From Dromaius novaehollandiae (Eukaryota; Chordata; Aves; Casuariiformes; Dromaiidae), in NCBI RefSeq assembly GCF_036370855.1, contig NC_088106.1, positions 32,874,501 to 32,938,500 of the forward strand: a stretch of 64,000 nt of DNA. Direction: 5' to 3'. Shown here one piece after another: positions 48,301 to 62,828 of the stretch. How positions within the stretch are numbered: position 1 is the stretch's first letter; each line of letters starts with the position of its first letter. Both the position numbers and the translations under genes were made by a program. The notes beneath the pieces are model-generated. The model was not told the DNA's origin. It ran no database searches and saw only the letters and a program-made list of their open reading frames with translations.

Positions 48301-51300
48301 CACTTAATTGCAACGCAAAGGGAATTTCGCTGTACCAAACTGCTTCCTACAAGAGGAGCTTTTTTACCAAAGTTACTGTTACAGAAACCCATTGGCCGCA
48401 CTTGCCCAGAACACAATACACCTGTGGAGTACCCAACCTGTCACCCCTTCCTTTGCCCTGGCGAAAGGGACGGCTGTGATACTGAGGGACCACCACACTG
48501 CTACTTCAGGTGATCAAGAGCCAGCATGGAAACATGCAGCAGGAACGCACCACCGCAATGGAAGGATCAAGCTCGGCAATGCTCATTCTGCAAGGAGGGT
48601 GCTGGCAGTGGAAGCTTTCGTCAGGGAGACAGCCGCTCTCGTTGGGCTCCACTGCAGGCTGTGTAGTATGGGGATCCAGATAAATGAGCTCCTCACCTGG
48701 ACAGACAGGCAAGGAGACATGAACAGGAAGAATCGTGGCAGAAGTTGCTTTTCTGAGAAGTAAATGGTGAGATACAAGGAGGAGGAAGAGTGATGACAGA
48801 GACAGCTCTAGAGTCCCTACACAGGAATCCATGTTCTAGAGACAACTTGCTTTCAGCTACTTCCCCAAAAGCTTCTCGTCTAGGCAAAGAGCCAGCTGTC
48901 AGCAGAAACACAGTGCCCACTCTGCAGGGACACTCTGGGCTCATGGTACATGCACTGTTTGAATACTGTTCCTGCACAAGTCTTGCAGGGTCCTGTGAAT
49001 ACTAGAGTCAGCTCCAGAAATCTGAAGCACAACCAGCTTGGGGTCTCAGACAGAGAGTGGAAGGGCAGAAAGGAGGAGAGTGGAAGGGCAACAGTTCATA
49101 GGTTTTCAGAAAGGTAACAACTAAGGACAGCTCCAACATCCTGTGAAGGGAGGTCAGCCCTGAATCTAGAAAGAGGTCACTATACAGATATCTTTGTGGA
49201 CAGGATTTAGTGTTACACAGTGGAAGTTTTAAGGCTTTTACTATGGCACTTGTCCCATGCTACACCACCCAGATCCTTCAAAAGAGGTTCAGCCCACAGC
49301 AGCCTTCCACTCCTCCTGCAGGAAAGAGGAGCCCCCCAGCACGCCCCACGATCTAAGCAGGAGAGCTGTAGTGGCCCACAAGCATTTCCAGCTGAGGGCA
49401 TGGGGGGCGATGCTTGGAAACTCTTTGCAGTACTCTGAGAAGATGGCTGAGCACTCACCTACGTAGCCAATGAAGTAGTGAGCACTGTTTGGCTTCCCTC
49501 CGATCACTCCCAGGGACTGGGGCATCATGAAGCAGTGCTGCAAAAGCAATACAGAAAACACACAGCTGACAGACAATGAGACAGCAAGTGGCAACAAAAG
49601 CAAACATCCAAAAATACAGTGGGAAGGAAAGACTGGGACACTGAAAATCAGCAACTCTAGCAGCAAAACCAGCCATTTCTGGAGAGAAGCTCTGCCAGAA
49701 AGGGGGAAGGCTGCAACACAGGGCCTTCAAGGGACAGGGAAGCAGCTCAGAAACACCTTTAAAATGGTGACAGGAACACACAAGTAGACCAGATGAAGAA
49801 GGTAGCACTATTCCAGCACTCAGTGTGCGCAAGGTCCTGACTGCTGCAGTCAGTGGCAACATCCCCTCTATTTCAGCAGGACTAGGACTTCCCACCAAGT
49901 TGCACGTCCTCTCCCAAGGGAATGGCCATTTAGGAAATAGCCTGTATCTAGCTTCTGTATCTTGCTGCATTATCCACTATTTACTGAATAAAGGGCAATT
50001 TTCGTAGCCTGCATTTGGAGCTGTCTTACCCATACAGTTGAGAGATAGGATGCATGTTGTCTTGCTATCAGTCTTAGGCATGGACTTTATACATCTCAAA
50101 CTTGGCAACCTTCTGTTATTCCCCACTGCAATCATCAGCCAACTTATACCCACAGTCTGCAGTACATGCTCCAATGCTGGAGCCACAAGCAAGTTTGCAG
50201 TGCGACATTCATTAAGGTTCAGGTTGCTACCAAGCACAGGGCAGCAGTTGTGCTCAACAAATGGTTCAGCAGGTTGATACTATCTATACGCTGACAGGGA
50301 CTGAGACTAAGCCATGAGATAAGATCCTCAAAAAAATCCCATTTTTATGACTAAACCCTGCAGGAACCCACATCTGGACCTCCAGCAAGAATTGTGTCTA
50401 AACACATTTTTCTTTTGAAAAAACAGGACAATTACTTCTGAGCATTTTTGTCCCAAAACCAGATTCCAGAAATGACTTAATTCACAGCAGGGTCTTTAAG
50501 CGTCAAAACACCAGGAATTAAGCTCCAGATCCCCTACCTTTAGTGTTTCAATATAGGCCTCATTGATTTCTGTGAGCCCAAGACGGAGAGGTATCAGCAG
50601 CACCAATGGCTTCCATAGTGAGAGCCTATCTCTAACCCCTGCTTCCTCTGGGTACCCGTTATAGAGCAGGTCTGACTCCACAGCAGGGAATGCTGCAGCT
50701 CCAGCACATGAGAAGTTGGACTGGCACAACCGCCCTACAGAAAGGGAACATGAGCAGAAAGCATCAGGAACAACCTCAGCTTCTGGACCTTGAATAATTC
50801 TATTCCACCTCTGACCAACAATTGGTATTTATCAAAAGCCTACAGCGCATTAAAAAAAAAAGTTTGAAGAGGTCCAGTGCTCTGATCCCTAAAGGGCTTC
50901 TGACAGAGCTCAGAATTTCATCTCAGCTTACATCAAGATTATGCCAAAGCATGCTGTACTCCCAGCCAACATTTGGTGGGTGATTAATATGCAAATGCTT
51001 CCAGCAGGTGAACAGCTAAGCAACCATGATCGTCAACAAGGTTAAAACAATTTGATCGGGAGGACAGGCAAAAGTCCTGAAATCAGAGAGCAAGTAGACA
51101 GAAAGAAGAAAAGAGGGGGAACCCCTCCCCCGCCAAAAAATACCCCTAGAATTGAAGTGGATGAGGATACCAGTGTTAAAATATTAGGGCTTAACACAGA
51201 AAAGTTTCACTTGTAATTTGCTCTGTAACAAGATATGAACATGGTATATGTTTACAGTAGTTTGTAAGACTTAGAGACTTTTTCTGGTTAAAAATATTGC

Positions 51301-54300
51301 AAAAGTCAAGCAAGTCAAACCAAAACAATCCCAGAGTGCAATCAAAGATAGAGATTCAGACATTTGAAAGATGTCATTTTCCTAAAGGGTCATTAAAACC
51401 TTTAGAGATTTAATCAGGGATCATTCAGAAGCTACTTAAGAGACCTAAAGCAGATTAATCACTAATTTCTGCAATTTTAGCATAAGCTTTGCCTGTAAGA
51501 TATAAGGCAATTCAACTCCTCAGGGCATACCCATGACATAAACACTATGCATCCCCATTCTAAAGGCTTGACAAACACACCAGCAGTAAACGATACAACC
51601 AGATTAGGTAAATTCTGGTATAGAAACACCTCTAAGCCTACCTGTCTCACTGGCCAGTTCCACTATTTGCTAGGTATGTGTGCATGTGTGTGTAGATGTG
51701 ATAAAAAAACAAAACAAAACAAAAGAACCCACAGCATTTTGACTGTGAAGACAAAGCCAAGTAGATAGTGTGCCAGAGACTCATCTGATTTATTCCTTGC
51801 CCGAGCTGAATGCCATGACACTCTAGCAGATAGAAAAATGTAAGCAAGCACCTTCATTACCAGCAATTTCAACAAGGTGTTTGCTGACTACTAAAGGTCT
51901 GAATCCCAGCTCATTAAGCTATACCCCGGGTTAAGAAAAAGAAAAAAAGGAAAGAAAAAAAACCACTTCAGGTTTTTAGGAGGTCACTTCAGGAGGTACA
52001 CTTTAGCTGGTTGTACAGCATTGCTTTTTAACAGTGTTTTTTCTCTGCAAAGTATCTGTTACTTTCATGTCCGCTAAGCCATCTTTAAAAATGTTCTTGC
52101 TGTAACCAGTCCTCTAGCAATGAACTTTAGGACTTCTCAGCTTCTTGTCTTTAGAAAGTTACAGTGTTATTCTCACAGCTGTTTGTGGTGCAACAGATGC
52201 CCAAATCAGTATGAGAGACAACCTGCATTGAACAATTTATAACTGCTCCGTATACTTTATGAGGGAGAACATGCATGTCTATCTATATGGATCTATATAT
52301 AGATATCTATATACGCATCTCTGTCTCTCTCTATATTATACACACACATGCCATAGTTGCCAGAGGTCCTGAGAAAACTGGAACAGTCATGATTTGTAGT
52401 GAATTATCTCATTAAAACAGTAAGGATCCTGGTTTCTTTGTTGTAGCTGCCTGCCTGTTCTGATGATCAGTTGGGCCCAATACAGCTGTCAATCTGGGGC
52501 TATCACCTGGGGGTGGGTGCAATGACAGCCGTAGGTTTCCTCATCAGGCAAACTATCTGGCAGTCCTGCATTGTGCTATGAACATATTCAACCCTAGCTT
52601 AAGCAGCAGGGAGCTCAGCACAGATTAAATTCATCCTGCTTCTTCGGTAGGTTTGGCAGCACTATCATCCCACAGCACAGTAGAACCTACCTAAAGCTTC
52701 CTGGATTCAAACGGTTTACCGCAAACACGTTCCGAAGAGCTGAGACTGCATCTTCCCTGCTACTGCTTCTGTCAGCTACTGGGTTTACTCTCTTGGTTTC
52801 TCCCCACTTTTCTGATGCACTGGAGCCCCCAAACCTGCACTAAAAATCACCTTTCTGATACAGTGGACTGACTCCAAAGAGATAAATACAGGGATGTTTT
52901 TTCACTGCAGTAGCAAAAAGCATTTCCTGTTCACCTTGGGAAGAACAGCTGCCCACTACAGTATTAGCAACTGAATTTAATAGATGTAGAAAACAGCATT
53001 AACTTCCGAATGCTTCACTGTCCACAGATGTTTAGGGCATGACATATATAAGCACAAACATACAGACACATAACACAGACACATTCGCACAGTCACTTTT
53101 AGGTCCTAGAAAATGGTACACTGTGATTCACATTTGAGAAAACAAACAAAAAACCCCACATTATAAACCGTATGGAACTGTTACTTGAAGTGATGTCAGT
53201 AGTCAACACAAGCCACACAGGCAAGAGACTGCAGCACACCCAAGCCTTACAGCCAGCATGCCTCAGTTTAGAAGCAGTTTTTTCAGGCTAAAGGTGAAAT
53301 CAACCCAATTCCTGTCTTTATGCTGGCCCTTGTTTAAGCCAAGAACATCAGCACATGACTTCACGGGACTACTGGTACTTGAGGTTAGACATGCACTTCT
53401 GCTCAGTCAGGTCTTCCGTTTCTTGGCTTCTCAACCGAGACTAACTGGTAAGAGATGCGACTTTGAAAAATGACAACCCTGCACTGTAAGGACAAACTGT
53501 CCTTGCCTGTTTCAGCTCCATGGCAGCCTAAGCCAATCTAACAGTTATCTGCTGTGAGCTCACCATTAACTTTGCACCGGGTACAGCGCTCACTGGACTG
53601 TTTTGTGTGTCATTTCAGCACACCAACCTGGCACAAAACACTGAATGTTTTGTGCTGGGTAAGTGCACAACCTCATGGAGTTACGGTCTCACAAGCACTA
53701 GAGCAAGACAGTGGGAGGATGGCGGGACCAGGACCATGCAGGACTGCAGCAACCAGTGATTCAGCCATTTGGCTTTGACTACCTGGGCACTGAAGCCTGA
53801 GCAAGCATGCTAGGTATGAACAGGTTCCACAGCTTATTATTAGCCTCCAAAGTCATCCTATTGTCAGGAGGCACTAGAAAACAGTAACCACTCCTTAAAA
53901 GGTATCTCCAGAGATGGCTTCCTTTCTTCAAATTTTTTTTGGGGGGGTCAATTTTGTTCATTTTCAGAGATCTGTTCCAGCTTTCTTATTCTGCCTAACG
54001 GCAGAGACATTTCTACCCCATTAAAAGAGAGAGGAAGCAGCCATTTACTGCTCGCTACATGTAGCCATAAACAGTTTGACACTACCTCCCGTGTAGCTCC
54101 CAACTATTGTCTGAAGGTCAGCAGGTCCTTCTCTCCAGATCCAGAGGCCACAACGTCAAGTCAGAGGCTTTATCAGACAAAGCAAAAACAAAACAAGGGG
54201 GCTCCTTGCCCTAAAACAGCAATTCTCATTTGCTTTTAGCACACTTAGTCACAGCTTTGAGACAGAATGTTTACTTCAAGTTTATTGTGCTCTATTACTA

Positions 54301-57300
54301 TATGCTTTCCAGTTCTTCCCTGGCTTCTGGCTGCCACAAGGCACATCACATTCTACCTCCGTGTGATACTTACTAATTTCTTCCATCACTACAGTGTTGT
54401 CCATGGCTATATGCACTGCTAGTGAACTCCACGTATCAAAAGTGGCAAGTTTTCTAGAGGAAAAGTTAAAAAAAAGACTAAGTAAGGACTCACTACAATA
54501 CACAAGACAAAAATGGTGATGTATCAAAGAGGAGAAAGTGGATTAGGAGAGAGTGATTTTCATCAATTATGCTGTAAAATATATTTTCATGCATGTATCA
54601 GAGCTGTAGAATTCATTGCCACTAGTTATAAGGGCCAGAAATATAAATAGGTTGCAAATGGGATCACACCTGTGAATTTGTCAGCAGCTATTAAATAAAA
54701 TAGCCCAGATAAAAGTCTTTAACTTGAAGTCCTATACCTGGTGGTTGCCAGAAAGTGAGACAGCATGGGGGGGGGGGGGGGCGGGGGGGAAGAGACTCAC
54801 TCTTTCCCAAATATCCCCTAATGGCCTATAACATATTCTGGGTGAAATGGGCATACATCTGAACTGGGAGATCTGTTTTTTGGCAATCGCAGACAGTACC
54901 AGGGAGCTCCCAGCTCATCTAATGAAAGAAGCGAGGAAAGCATAGTGACAGGAGGAAAAGTGTTCCTGAAAAGACAGCAGTGGCCAAATTTGGCTGGTTT
55001 TACCATGTCCCAATTATTAAAGGCAGTCCATGCTCCAGCACAGCTCTGATCCACTGCCTGCCACCAGAGAAGCCAGGCAGCAAGTATTTATGCTTTCCTA
55101 TGCTAGCGCATTATACATTTGATGGGCTGTCAGCAGCCTTCTGATGATGATGACATTGTTGTCAGGTCAGCAGAGGCAGCTCTCAGATGCTGGCACAGAT
55201 CTAAATGACAATGACCATCTACTTTGACAGTTGCTTCTGGTCTGATGCAAGAAGCGTTGCATTTAGTTCCAGCAGCAAGCACGTGAGTTGTGGGGTGCAG
55301 AGAGAGATTTTTCAGGGGTTGTCCTCACCTTGAACTCAGTTTTCTCTCACATCCTGCCTGTATGTGAGTAACAAAAGGGCTCTTTCAAAGTTCCTGCCCA
55401 ACCAGGTTCATAAGGTCAAGAAGGTTGCCTGCTAACACCATTCAACATTGTGCTTCAGCCAACGGGCAGAAGCCTTTAGGCCAGGAGGTATTACAAACCA
55501 AACGACTCCACTGCTTTGCTCAAAAGGAAAAACCAAGCACTTACTTGAGCACCTGTGCGACTGTGTTTGGTCCATACCATTGGCCTATGGATTTCCCCTC
55601 TCCAACTCCCATCTGGGCTGCATTACAAGCAAAAAGAAAATAATTTAGCAAATAATTTCACCTTCACTGCGCCCCTTCCCAATGTGTTAATGAGAATTTT
55701 TATTTAATAGGGACAAAATCTCATTTGGAAATGTTTTGGGGTCAGCAGAATCTACCCTTTCATGAGGTAGCTTAGTGTAGAAGTTCATGCAACTTACAAA
55801 AAACAGTCAACTAAAAAGCTACAAGACAAGGCCTTGAGCAGCATAGCTTTAAAGTTAACCCTGCTTTGAGGGGGTGGTGCTCTAGAGACCTCTAACCTAA
55901 ATTATTCTATGATTCCAAGCTTCAGAAAGGATAATTGGGTTTATCTACTCTAAAAGAGATGGGAGAGAGAAATAAGTCCTCAGGGACTGTAAAGCAAACC
56001 CTTCCCTAAAAAGGCCATGATACAGAACTCCAAAAAGCAATATTACCAATAGAAGAAATTTTATTTAGAGTGTTTGATTTCCAGGAGCACCCCCATAACC
56101 ACTTACTCACTGAAACTGTAGATACCTTAACATCTATAGGAAAAACTGAAGAAGGCTGGTTCTCGTTCTCTTTCTCTCTCTTTTATTTAACAGGGAAGTT
56201 TGTAATAAAAGGAGATCCTTTCTTAGTTCACTTGCTACTTGTGAGAATTTCTTCATCCAGAAATCATTTCATATTACAAGAGAGACAATTATCTTAGAGA
56301 AAACATCATCTATATCCTTTTCCCTTATCTTAGTTAACTAAGGCAAGGAAAGTGATGCTGAACACAGCCTAAAGCATTGGACAAACAAAAAGGTCTTCAT
56401 GGAGTCAACCAGAAAATCTATCATAACCCACAATACAAAGTGGCAGTTCTAGATCATGTCAGAAAACAAGCAATATGATATCATATACTAGCTGACCTGC
56501 TAGTTTTTTTGGCTAAGCTGTTAAAATAAGCATGGAGTGATGTTCTACAGTCATGGGAAATCCAGATAGAATATCCAGACAAACTCTTTAGCATCTTACC
56601 TATCTGGTGAATGGAGTAGTAGCTATCTTTTTTGTCAATGAAGGCATTAAGTACACTGAAGTAATTATCCATCTGCCTCTTCCCTTTTATCCACCTCCAG
56701 TCTAAGGCAGGCAAGGGAACAGGTGAAACAAAACAGGTTATTTATTAGCAACTATAGACTGCCAGCTACAACAAGCTCTCTTCCCTGTGCATCAACCTCT
56801 GACAAGATTTTCATGTCACTATCTTACTACTAGGCATCTGAGGCATTCCCAACACTGCAGAATGAATTTTAATAGAAAAGTAAACCTTTTCACAGCCAGG
56901 GTAAAGGAATACCACCCACAGGAAAAGAAAATCAGAACATACAAATTCCACCTCTATCCCACAGACAGGAAATAGGACTAGAATTTCTCAACGACAGGCA
57001 TGAACTACATATTCTGTAGAAAAACAGGTGACTTCCTTACAAAAATCATCTCCCACAAATTCAAAGACCATCAACAACTATCAAAAAACATCTGATATAG
57101 CTGTTTACAGATCACGCATGAATGAAGTTTTAGAACAGAAGTATTCAGGCAGAAGAAACTAAGCTCAGCAAATGAGGAATTCTTCACAGAGGGTTAAAAA
57201 CTGAACTGTAAACAGGAGTTAATTACCAAGTTGTTTTGAGAAGGTTTTTTAAACTTTAGGTATATTAAAAAATAATAATAAAAAAAAAAAATCAAGAAAA

Positions 57301-60300
57301 GCTGGTACTTGCTTGGCTAACTCTTCAATGGATTTAGCTAGTATGCCACAGGGCTCTGTCTGTCTTAAGGCTTGGACAAGGCTTTGCCAAAATACGGAGG
57401 CATTCCGAAAATACTTGACACTTAGCAGCAGGTATGCCAGACTGCTGTAGCCATAGGTTGAAATTTTAAGGTGGTGTTTTCCCCTTACTGTGATGTGATT
57501 CGTATCTGAATATCTCGTATTATTGAAAGGAAACAGATAGTTCCTCAGACAGAGGAGAATTTAAGCAGAAGGGCTACAGCAAATACATTTCTTCCTTTCT
57601 CCATCCTCCCATGCAAAACTATATTTACCTATGTAGAATAGCAGATAGCAGGGAAAAAAGACTGCTAGAGGGTTTTCAGTAAACTTCTCAATAACCCTGA
57701 ACCTGAGAAGACTCAGGAAAAAGTTATGGAGCCCCTAGCAATTCCCAGCTGTGCCCTTGGCAATTCCCAATTGTGCCCTTGTTATCTGCGTTCCTTACAA
57801 AGCCATATGCTCCAAGAAGTGCAATACTTGTAAGTCAATATGGAACGTGCACTGTTTTACCTCTGCCCAAATGCCTGCAGACCAAGGCCTGAGCGAAGAT
57901 CATCTGGCCACACCTCAACATACAGCCCCAGCCAGTATCTGATGTGGGACCAGTTCCTCCTATAATCAGAAAAGGAAGAGAAAACAAATATATAAAGAAC
58001 TGAACAACAGTACTAAGGGGGAGAGAAAATGAAAGCACTGTAAGCCTGCAAAGGTAATTGGTTCATCCAAGATATGAAGCTGGGAATTAGGGCTATGATA
58101 GCTCACATGTCCAAGGCTAAGGAATAAAAATATAGTTAGCAGTGACTAACTGAGTGACATTCCTCAAAACAAACCAAAAAACCCCCTAACATTAACTCAA
58201 AGGGGGGGAAAAGACTTCAAAAGGAAATCCAAGCAATTCAGCTAGAAAGAGCGCTGAATTCCTCACAAGAATAGCAGCCCTCAAGACTAGTTTCAGATTC
58301 CCAACCCGATTCAGAGACATTTCTAAACAGAGGTGTTTGTTATAGACCATTTCTTCTAATGCTCATCCTCAGTAGGCAGCTCACCATGAAAAATGACATC
58401 AGTTACAGGGAATTCCCACATCATAAGCAGCTGATGACGAGATGAGATTCCAAAGTGAACAACATAGAGCTAAGTCAAAAAAAAAAATCCACACCCAACA
58501 AACATAATATTAGAATGTAAGCTAGATATTAGTTCACACTGGGAAATCTGAGACAAAAGTCTTAAGGCTGAAAGCGTTTCCATGACAGAACTTCAAAAGG
58601 AAACTGCTGCTTCTCCACTGAAGCTGTGGCTATTATTAAAAGCTTCACAGATAAAAAGTTCAGATGACCACAGCTAGTGAGCTGTGATTCTATCCAACCA
58701 TTCCGTATAAAGAGCACAGGGAGAGAAAATACCCCCAAAACTGTTTCACCAACTTCTATTTGATCAGCAGATATCTTCTATAGTTTTGCTAGCAATCTAT
58801 AACATATACTAAAACTGCTAATGCTTTACAAAATGAATATAAGCCAATCCCCTTGCCCTCTCAAGAGCTTACAAGCTTTTTTTAGTGGGAAGATAGAGTG
58901 GAATATTTCAGTGGGATATAGAGAAATTGGCGGGGGGGGGGGGGGGGGAAGGAGTGCTGGGAGAAGAAGGACTGAAAAAGGCCAAAGTTACTGTACCATG
59001 AGCAAATCATGTCTGTACCACAACAGGTAAATAGCTCAGGGGAATTTTTCCCTTTAGTAACTTGTTTCTCATGGGCATCTGCAGTAGGCCTCCAGGAAGA
59101 ACTAAAAAGAGATAGACTCCACTTGAAAAGTTCTGCTCCCACTCAAATGCAAGTCTGGGACAGAAACAGGTTCAGAAATGAGAGCGGGTTGAGAAAAGAA
59201 AACATGGATTTGGTGAAGCTGTCATCTCTAAAAATCAGGAGCAGCCCATTACACCACTGACAGTTTCTGGAGGCAAAAGACTGTTGCTTTGATGAACTGT
59301 CACTTTTATATGTGAAGTTATGATCAAGAGTTAATAGAATTCCTTAATTCTAGAGTCTAACATTCAAGGAGATAATGTATGGTCCACCCAGAGAGTCTAG
59401 CAAAGAAGGAAAAGCCTAGATGTACTATTGCATGTGAAAATTAAGATCACTTTGGTAAATATAGGACCAGTGACTTCCAATCTTTCTTGATTTGCAGAAC
59501 CTTAAGAATCTAAGAACCTTCCTTTGCTGCATAAAATGTAAGAAATTCTTTTTTAATCCATGATGTGGAGAGTCCTGAAGATACTGGACAACTTCTAAGG
59601 AAAGGCATCTAAAAGAAACCCCAATCCGTGGATGCATGCTAATCCTTTTAATATTAAACACATGTGCTTAACTATGGCTCACAGACACAACTTTAAAGGC
59701 ATTAAACTGCATCAAAGAGATGATTCAAACCTTGCTAGGTAAGGGTTTTCCAGGGACTGAAAGAACAGAATAAGCCAGAACAACTATCAAGAAGTCTCTT
59801 TTCCAAACCTGAGCCAGTCCGCCACTGACAGAAGGGGATGCTGACAGTGGGGACACTGAAGGCTCTTTGAACCCCATTCATGGGCTTTCAGATCTGTTCT
59901 GATATCCCTTCCATGTGGTACACGAAAGCACACTACAGGATAGATCATGCAGGATTTGGGGGGGGACCACGAAATGCTCCTCCTATTACTACAGTCCCTG
60001 TGTGTAACATCCATTTCAGGCATAAAAACTCCCCATAGTTTAGAGCAGATGTTTTAAGGCAGCAATTTCTGTACTGTATCTCTAGGTTTTATCTCTTTAA
60101 GACACATCAAGCCCAAGAAAGATCATAATTAAATAATTCTTCACTTTAGACTTATGCAGGACTTCATTAGCACTCAAAAGTACAATTTTTTTCCCCATGC
60201 TGCTCAAAGAAAAGGGGGTTCTAGCATGCTTCCCATGCTCATTCTTGTGTCCTTTCTAAAATTACTGTCATATCAGAATTCTTGTTCCCCCTGGGTATGA

Positions 60301-62828
60301 GGTATCAGATAAATAAAAAAAGTCTATTCTATCAAGTAAGACAAGTGTATTTCAGATTTCCAGAATGGGAAATGAATTAGTGCCATGTTTGTGGGGACTG
60401 ATATGAGTTTTTATTCAGTAGAGATAACTGGATTAGTTATTGAAAGGACTTAAAAGAATTTGTTTCAGAAAGGTTTTCTGCAAAATTGATGTCAGCATCA
60501 GGTTCTCCCCTGAATCCTGGATTACCATTAAAAGCCACACTAAAGAGCTGTTCTGCAGTGGAACAGATGACCATTTTGGTAATGCCCACAGTGTTCAATG
60601 GTTTCCCCACCATCAAAAACCACAAACATTCAGGTTACTGTATCATCTCTGAACCCATTTTTGTTTTTATTACCACCCATTTCTTATCAGGCCGCATGGG
60701 ATTATTCTGTAAATCATGAAATAGGCTTAGAGGGGCCGTGCTGGGCAGGTGCAACTGCCAGACTAAAGTGCTTTGAGATATCTGCATTCTACGAATACAG
60801 CTGATCTCATTCTGCTCATCCCTGTCCACCAAGCACTCTTGAGGGAGCACGGCGGGGGTGGGACCAACACAATCAACCAACCAAAACCAACCCCTCACAT
60901 CCCCCTACCAAACTACAGCGGTGACATGGGGTATCTTGAACAGAACTATGAAGTGTGGTTTCATTTACAACAATATTGTTTCTACATAGAGAGGATGAGC
61001 TATGCTTTTCTGTATTTTGGTCAGCAAAAGTGTTCTTTCACAAATATCTGAGCTGTCCTGGCCTTAGCTGTACAACAAATAATGCAGAAAGAACTTTTAA
61101 AAAAAATACATCATTCTTAAAGGCAAACCATCCAGTGCTCTTTGATTTAAGGGTCATGGTCACGACATGAGGCAGTTTAAGGACAGAGTCAAATTCAAAT
61201 TCTCAATAGTCATAAAAAGAGAATTCTTTTCCCCTTATTTTCCCACTGAAAGGAAAGAAAAAAAACCCAAAAAATCCCAGAACAGCACAAAAACCCACCC
61301 AGCCCAGGCAAACAAAATAAGACATTTCAGAACAGAGGGCTTTCAAAATGTACACCACAGCTAAAAACCCTAAGGGATATCACCTTATCTACTCCTGACA
61401 GAGAGAAAAGGAAAAAAAAAAAAAAAAAAAAGAAAAAAGAGTTGCCAAGGTTTTGAAGAAGATTATGAAGAAATAATTTTTGTCTCTTGCTTTCTCCTAA
61501 GATAAAAAAAAATGCATATGAAAGAGAAATTTGAAGATAGGCACTCAGAACAGCAGAATGTCGACCTACCTGTAGTATCTGTAATATCTTTCCCATTAAC
61601 ATCTGATCATCTCACAGTCCTTAACATATTTATCCCCAGATAATCCCAGAAAGAAAGGGAAGCCTTGTGATTTCTGTATCATGGATGGAAATAGCAGCAA
61701 AACTCTCATGTGCACAAGGCTACAGGTGCATGTCTCAAGTCTAGTACCTTCCGCAAGGCCAACATTCTCCTTTGCATTGATAAGGTAGACAGATCCTTAA
61801 TTCCCAAGAGGTAAAAAAAAATGCCAATAAGAACTCAGGAACATAAGCTTTTATCTTCTGATGGAGCTTCTGTGGAAACATTACTTCACTGTTAGGAAGC
61901 GACGTAGAGCCTGGTTGTCAAAGAGGCTTTAAAATCTCCTCTTGAAATGAGCTTTCCTGAAATCAGCTGTACACCCTATGTTTCTACAGCCTGTGTTCAC
62001 TTCCAATAGGAGAACACTCTCTACCTCAAACAAAGCCATTGGAAATCTCCCGGTGGGTCAGGCTATTACCAGTACGCCAGCACACATTTCCAGGACTCGT
62101 CTACAACACTTACCGATGGCAGGGAAGTTCTTTCTGTAGGTGAACCAAAGCCGAGAGGTCACATCCAGAAGGATCTCTTCTTTCTCTAAAAAATTTTCAA
62201 AAAATCAAAAGACACACGTATAAGGATAGCACCAGACGTATCTAAAACCCTCTCCTAACCACGTTCACCCCTGACAGTGGTGTTCCACTCCTCACTCAGT
62301 CTGTTTGTCCAAAGAAGCAAAATCTGGTTGAGGAACAGGAGAGCGTCAAGCACAAAAGAAACTTTCTCATTCTCCATGAGGCCACAACTAACCAAAAGAT
62401 ATCATGGTCATAGGCCAGTTTTGAAGCAGTAAGCCATTTCCTTGCCTTTCCTTTGAGAGTTCCCCTTTCTTCAATCATCCTGGCCTCACGCTGCAAGTCC
62501 CAATAGCTAATAAATGGTAACTTTCTGCAGGAAAGTATCCTAGAGTCCACAGAAGTGGCCAGGTAGGAAGAAGCATGGCAATTAAAGCCTGCATGCTCTG
62601 CCAGCAAACCAGCAGACTCTTCTCCGTACTTACAAGGTCTGTAGTCACCTTGCTCCTCAGAAAATGATGTTCAGTATAAACAAAGCCCTCTGGAGCAGTA
62701 GAGAATGTCACATTGCGCATTCAAAATACCTGTAAAAACACTGTATTTTCGGCCTAGTATCCAAACAGGTTCTTTGGTCTCAGGGAAGTCTTCATACTCA
62801 AACCTGAGGGTGTCATAGGTAAGAGTAG
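45322..62828 (-). CDS. ATG4B: Cysteine protease ATG4B (12 coding exons seen, first exon missing)
   Basis: ATG4B trims pro-LC3/GABARAP to expose the C-terminal glycine and later delipidates them, in the cytosol. Coding exons in transcript order are 62828-62730, 62185-62114, 57959-57861, 56701-56600, 55617-55545, 54453-54374, 50734-50538, 49537-49459, 48696-48551, 47892-47836, 47542-47449 and 45395-45322. They join in frame for 389 residues plus a split codon. If exon 1 encodes MDA as in human, the total is 393, the human length. The catalytic cysteine is in DTGWGCMLRCGQM (C73), and the Asp-His pair is in LIYLDPHTTQ (D278, H280). The N-terminal LIR-type YDTL and the C-terminal LIR FEIL (in EDEDFEILSL) are both present. 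All donors are GT. The segment after FSCAGAAAF differs most from human, as expected for a surface loop. Exon 1 and its CpG island should lie beyond 64,000. Confidence 0.97.
52279..52350. repeat. TA/TC/CA simple repeat
   Basis: This is a low-complexity stretch of TCTATATA, CTCTCT and CACACA units in an ATG4B intron. The sequence TCTATATATAGATA is nearly palindromic. Confidence 0.8.
54767..54789 (+). repeat. G15-C-G7 tract
   Basis: Fifteen G residues (54767-54781), one C and seven G lie in an ATG4B intron. ATG4B is read from the other strand, so its nascent RNA carries a C tract. Length polymorphism or a miscall is likely at such a run. Confidence 0.85.
55868..55917 (+). mobile_element. CR1 LINE 3' tip fragment
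   Basis: About 50 bases match the terminal CR1 sequence: TCTAGAGACCTCTAACCTAA followed by ATTATTCTATGATTC. It lies antisense to ATG4B in the intron upstream of exon 55545-55617. Everything 5' of this is truncated or too diverged to recognise. Confidence 0.7.
57738..57781. repeat. 22-bp tandem duplication
   Basis: Two adjacent 22-base copies differ at two positions (GCAATTCCCAGCTGTGCCC versus GCAATTCCCAATTGTGCCC cores). They lie about 80 bases into the ATG4B intron after exon 57959-57861. No role is evident. Confidence 0.85.
58932..58948 (+). repeat. G17 homopolymer
   Basis: Seventeen consecutive G residues lie in the ATG4B intron between exons 62114-62185 and 57861-57959. This is a C17 tract in the ATG4B transcript. 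Confidence 0.85.
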
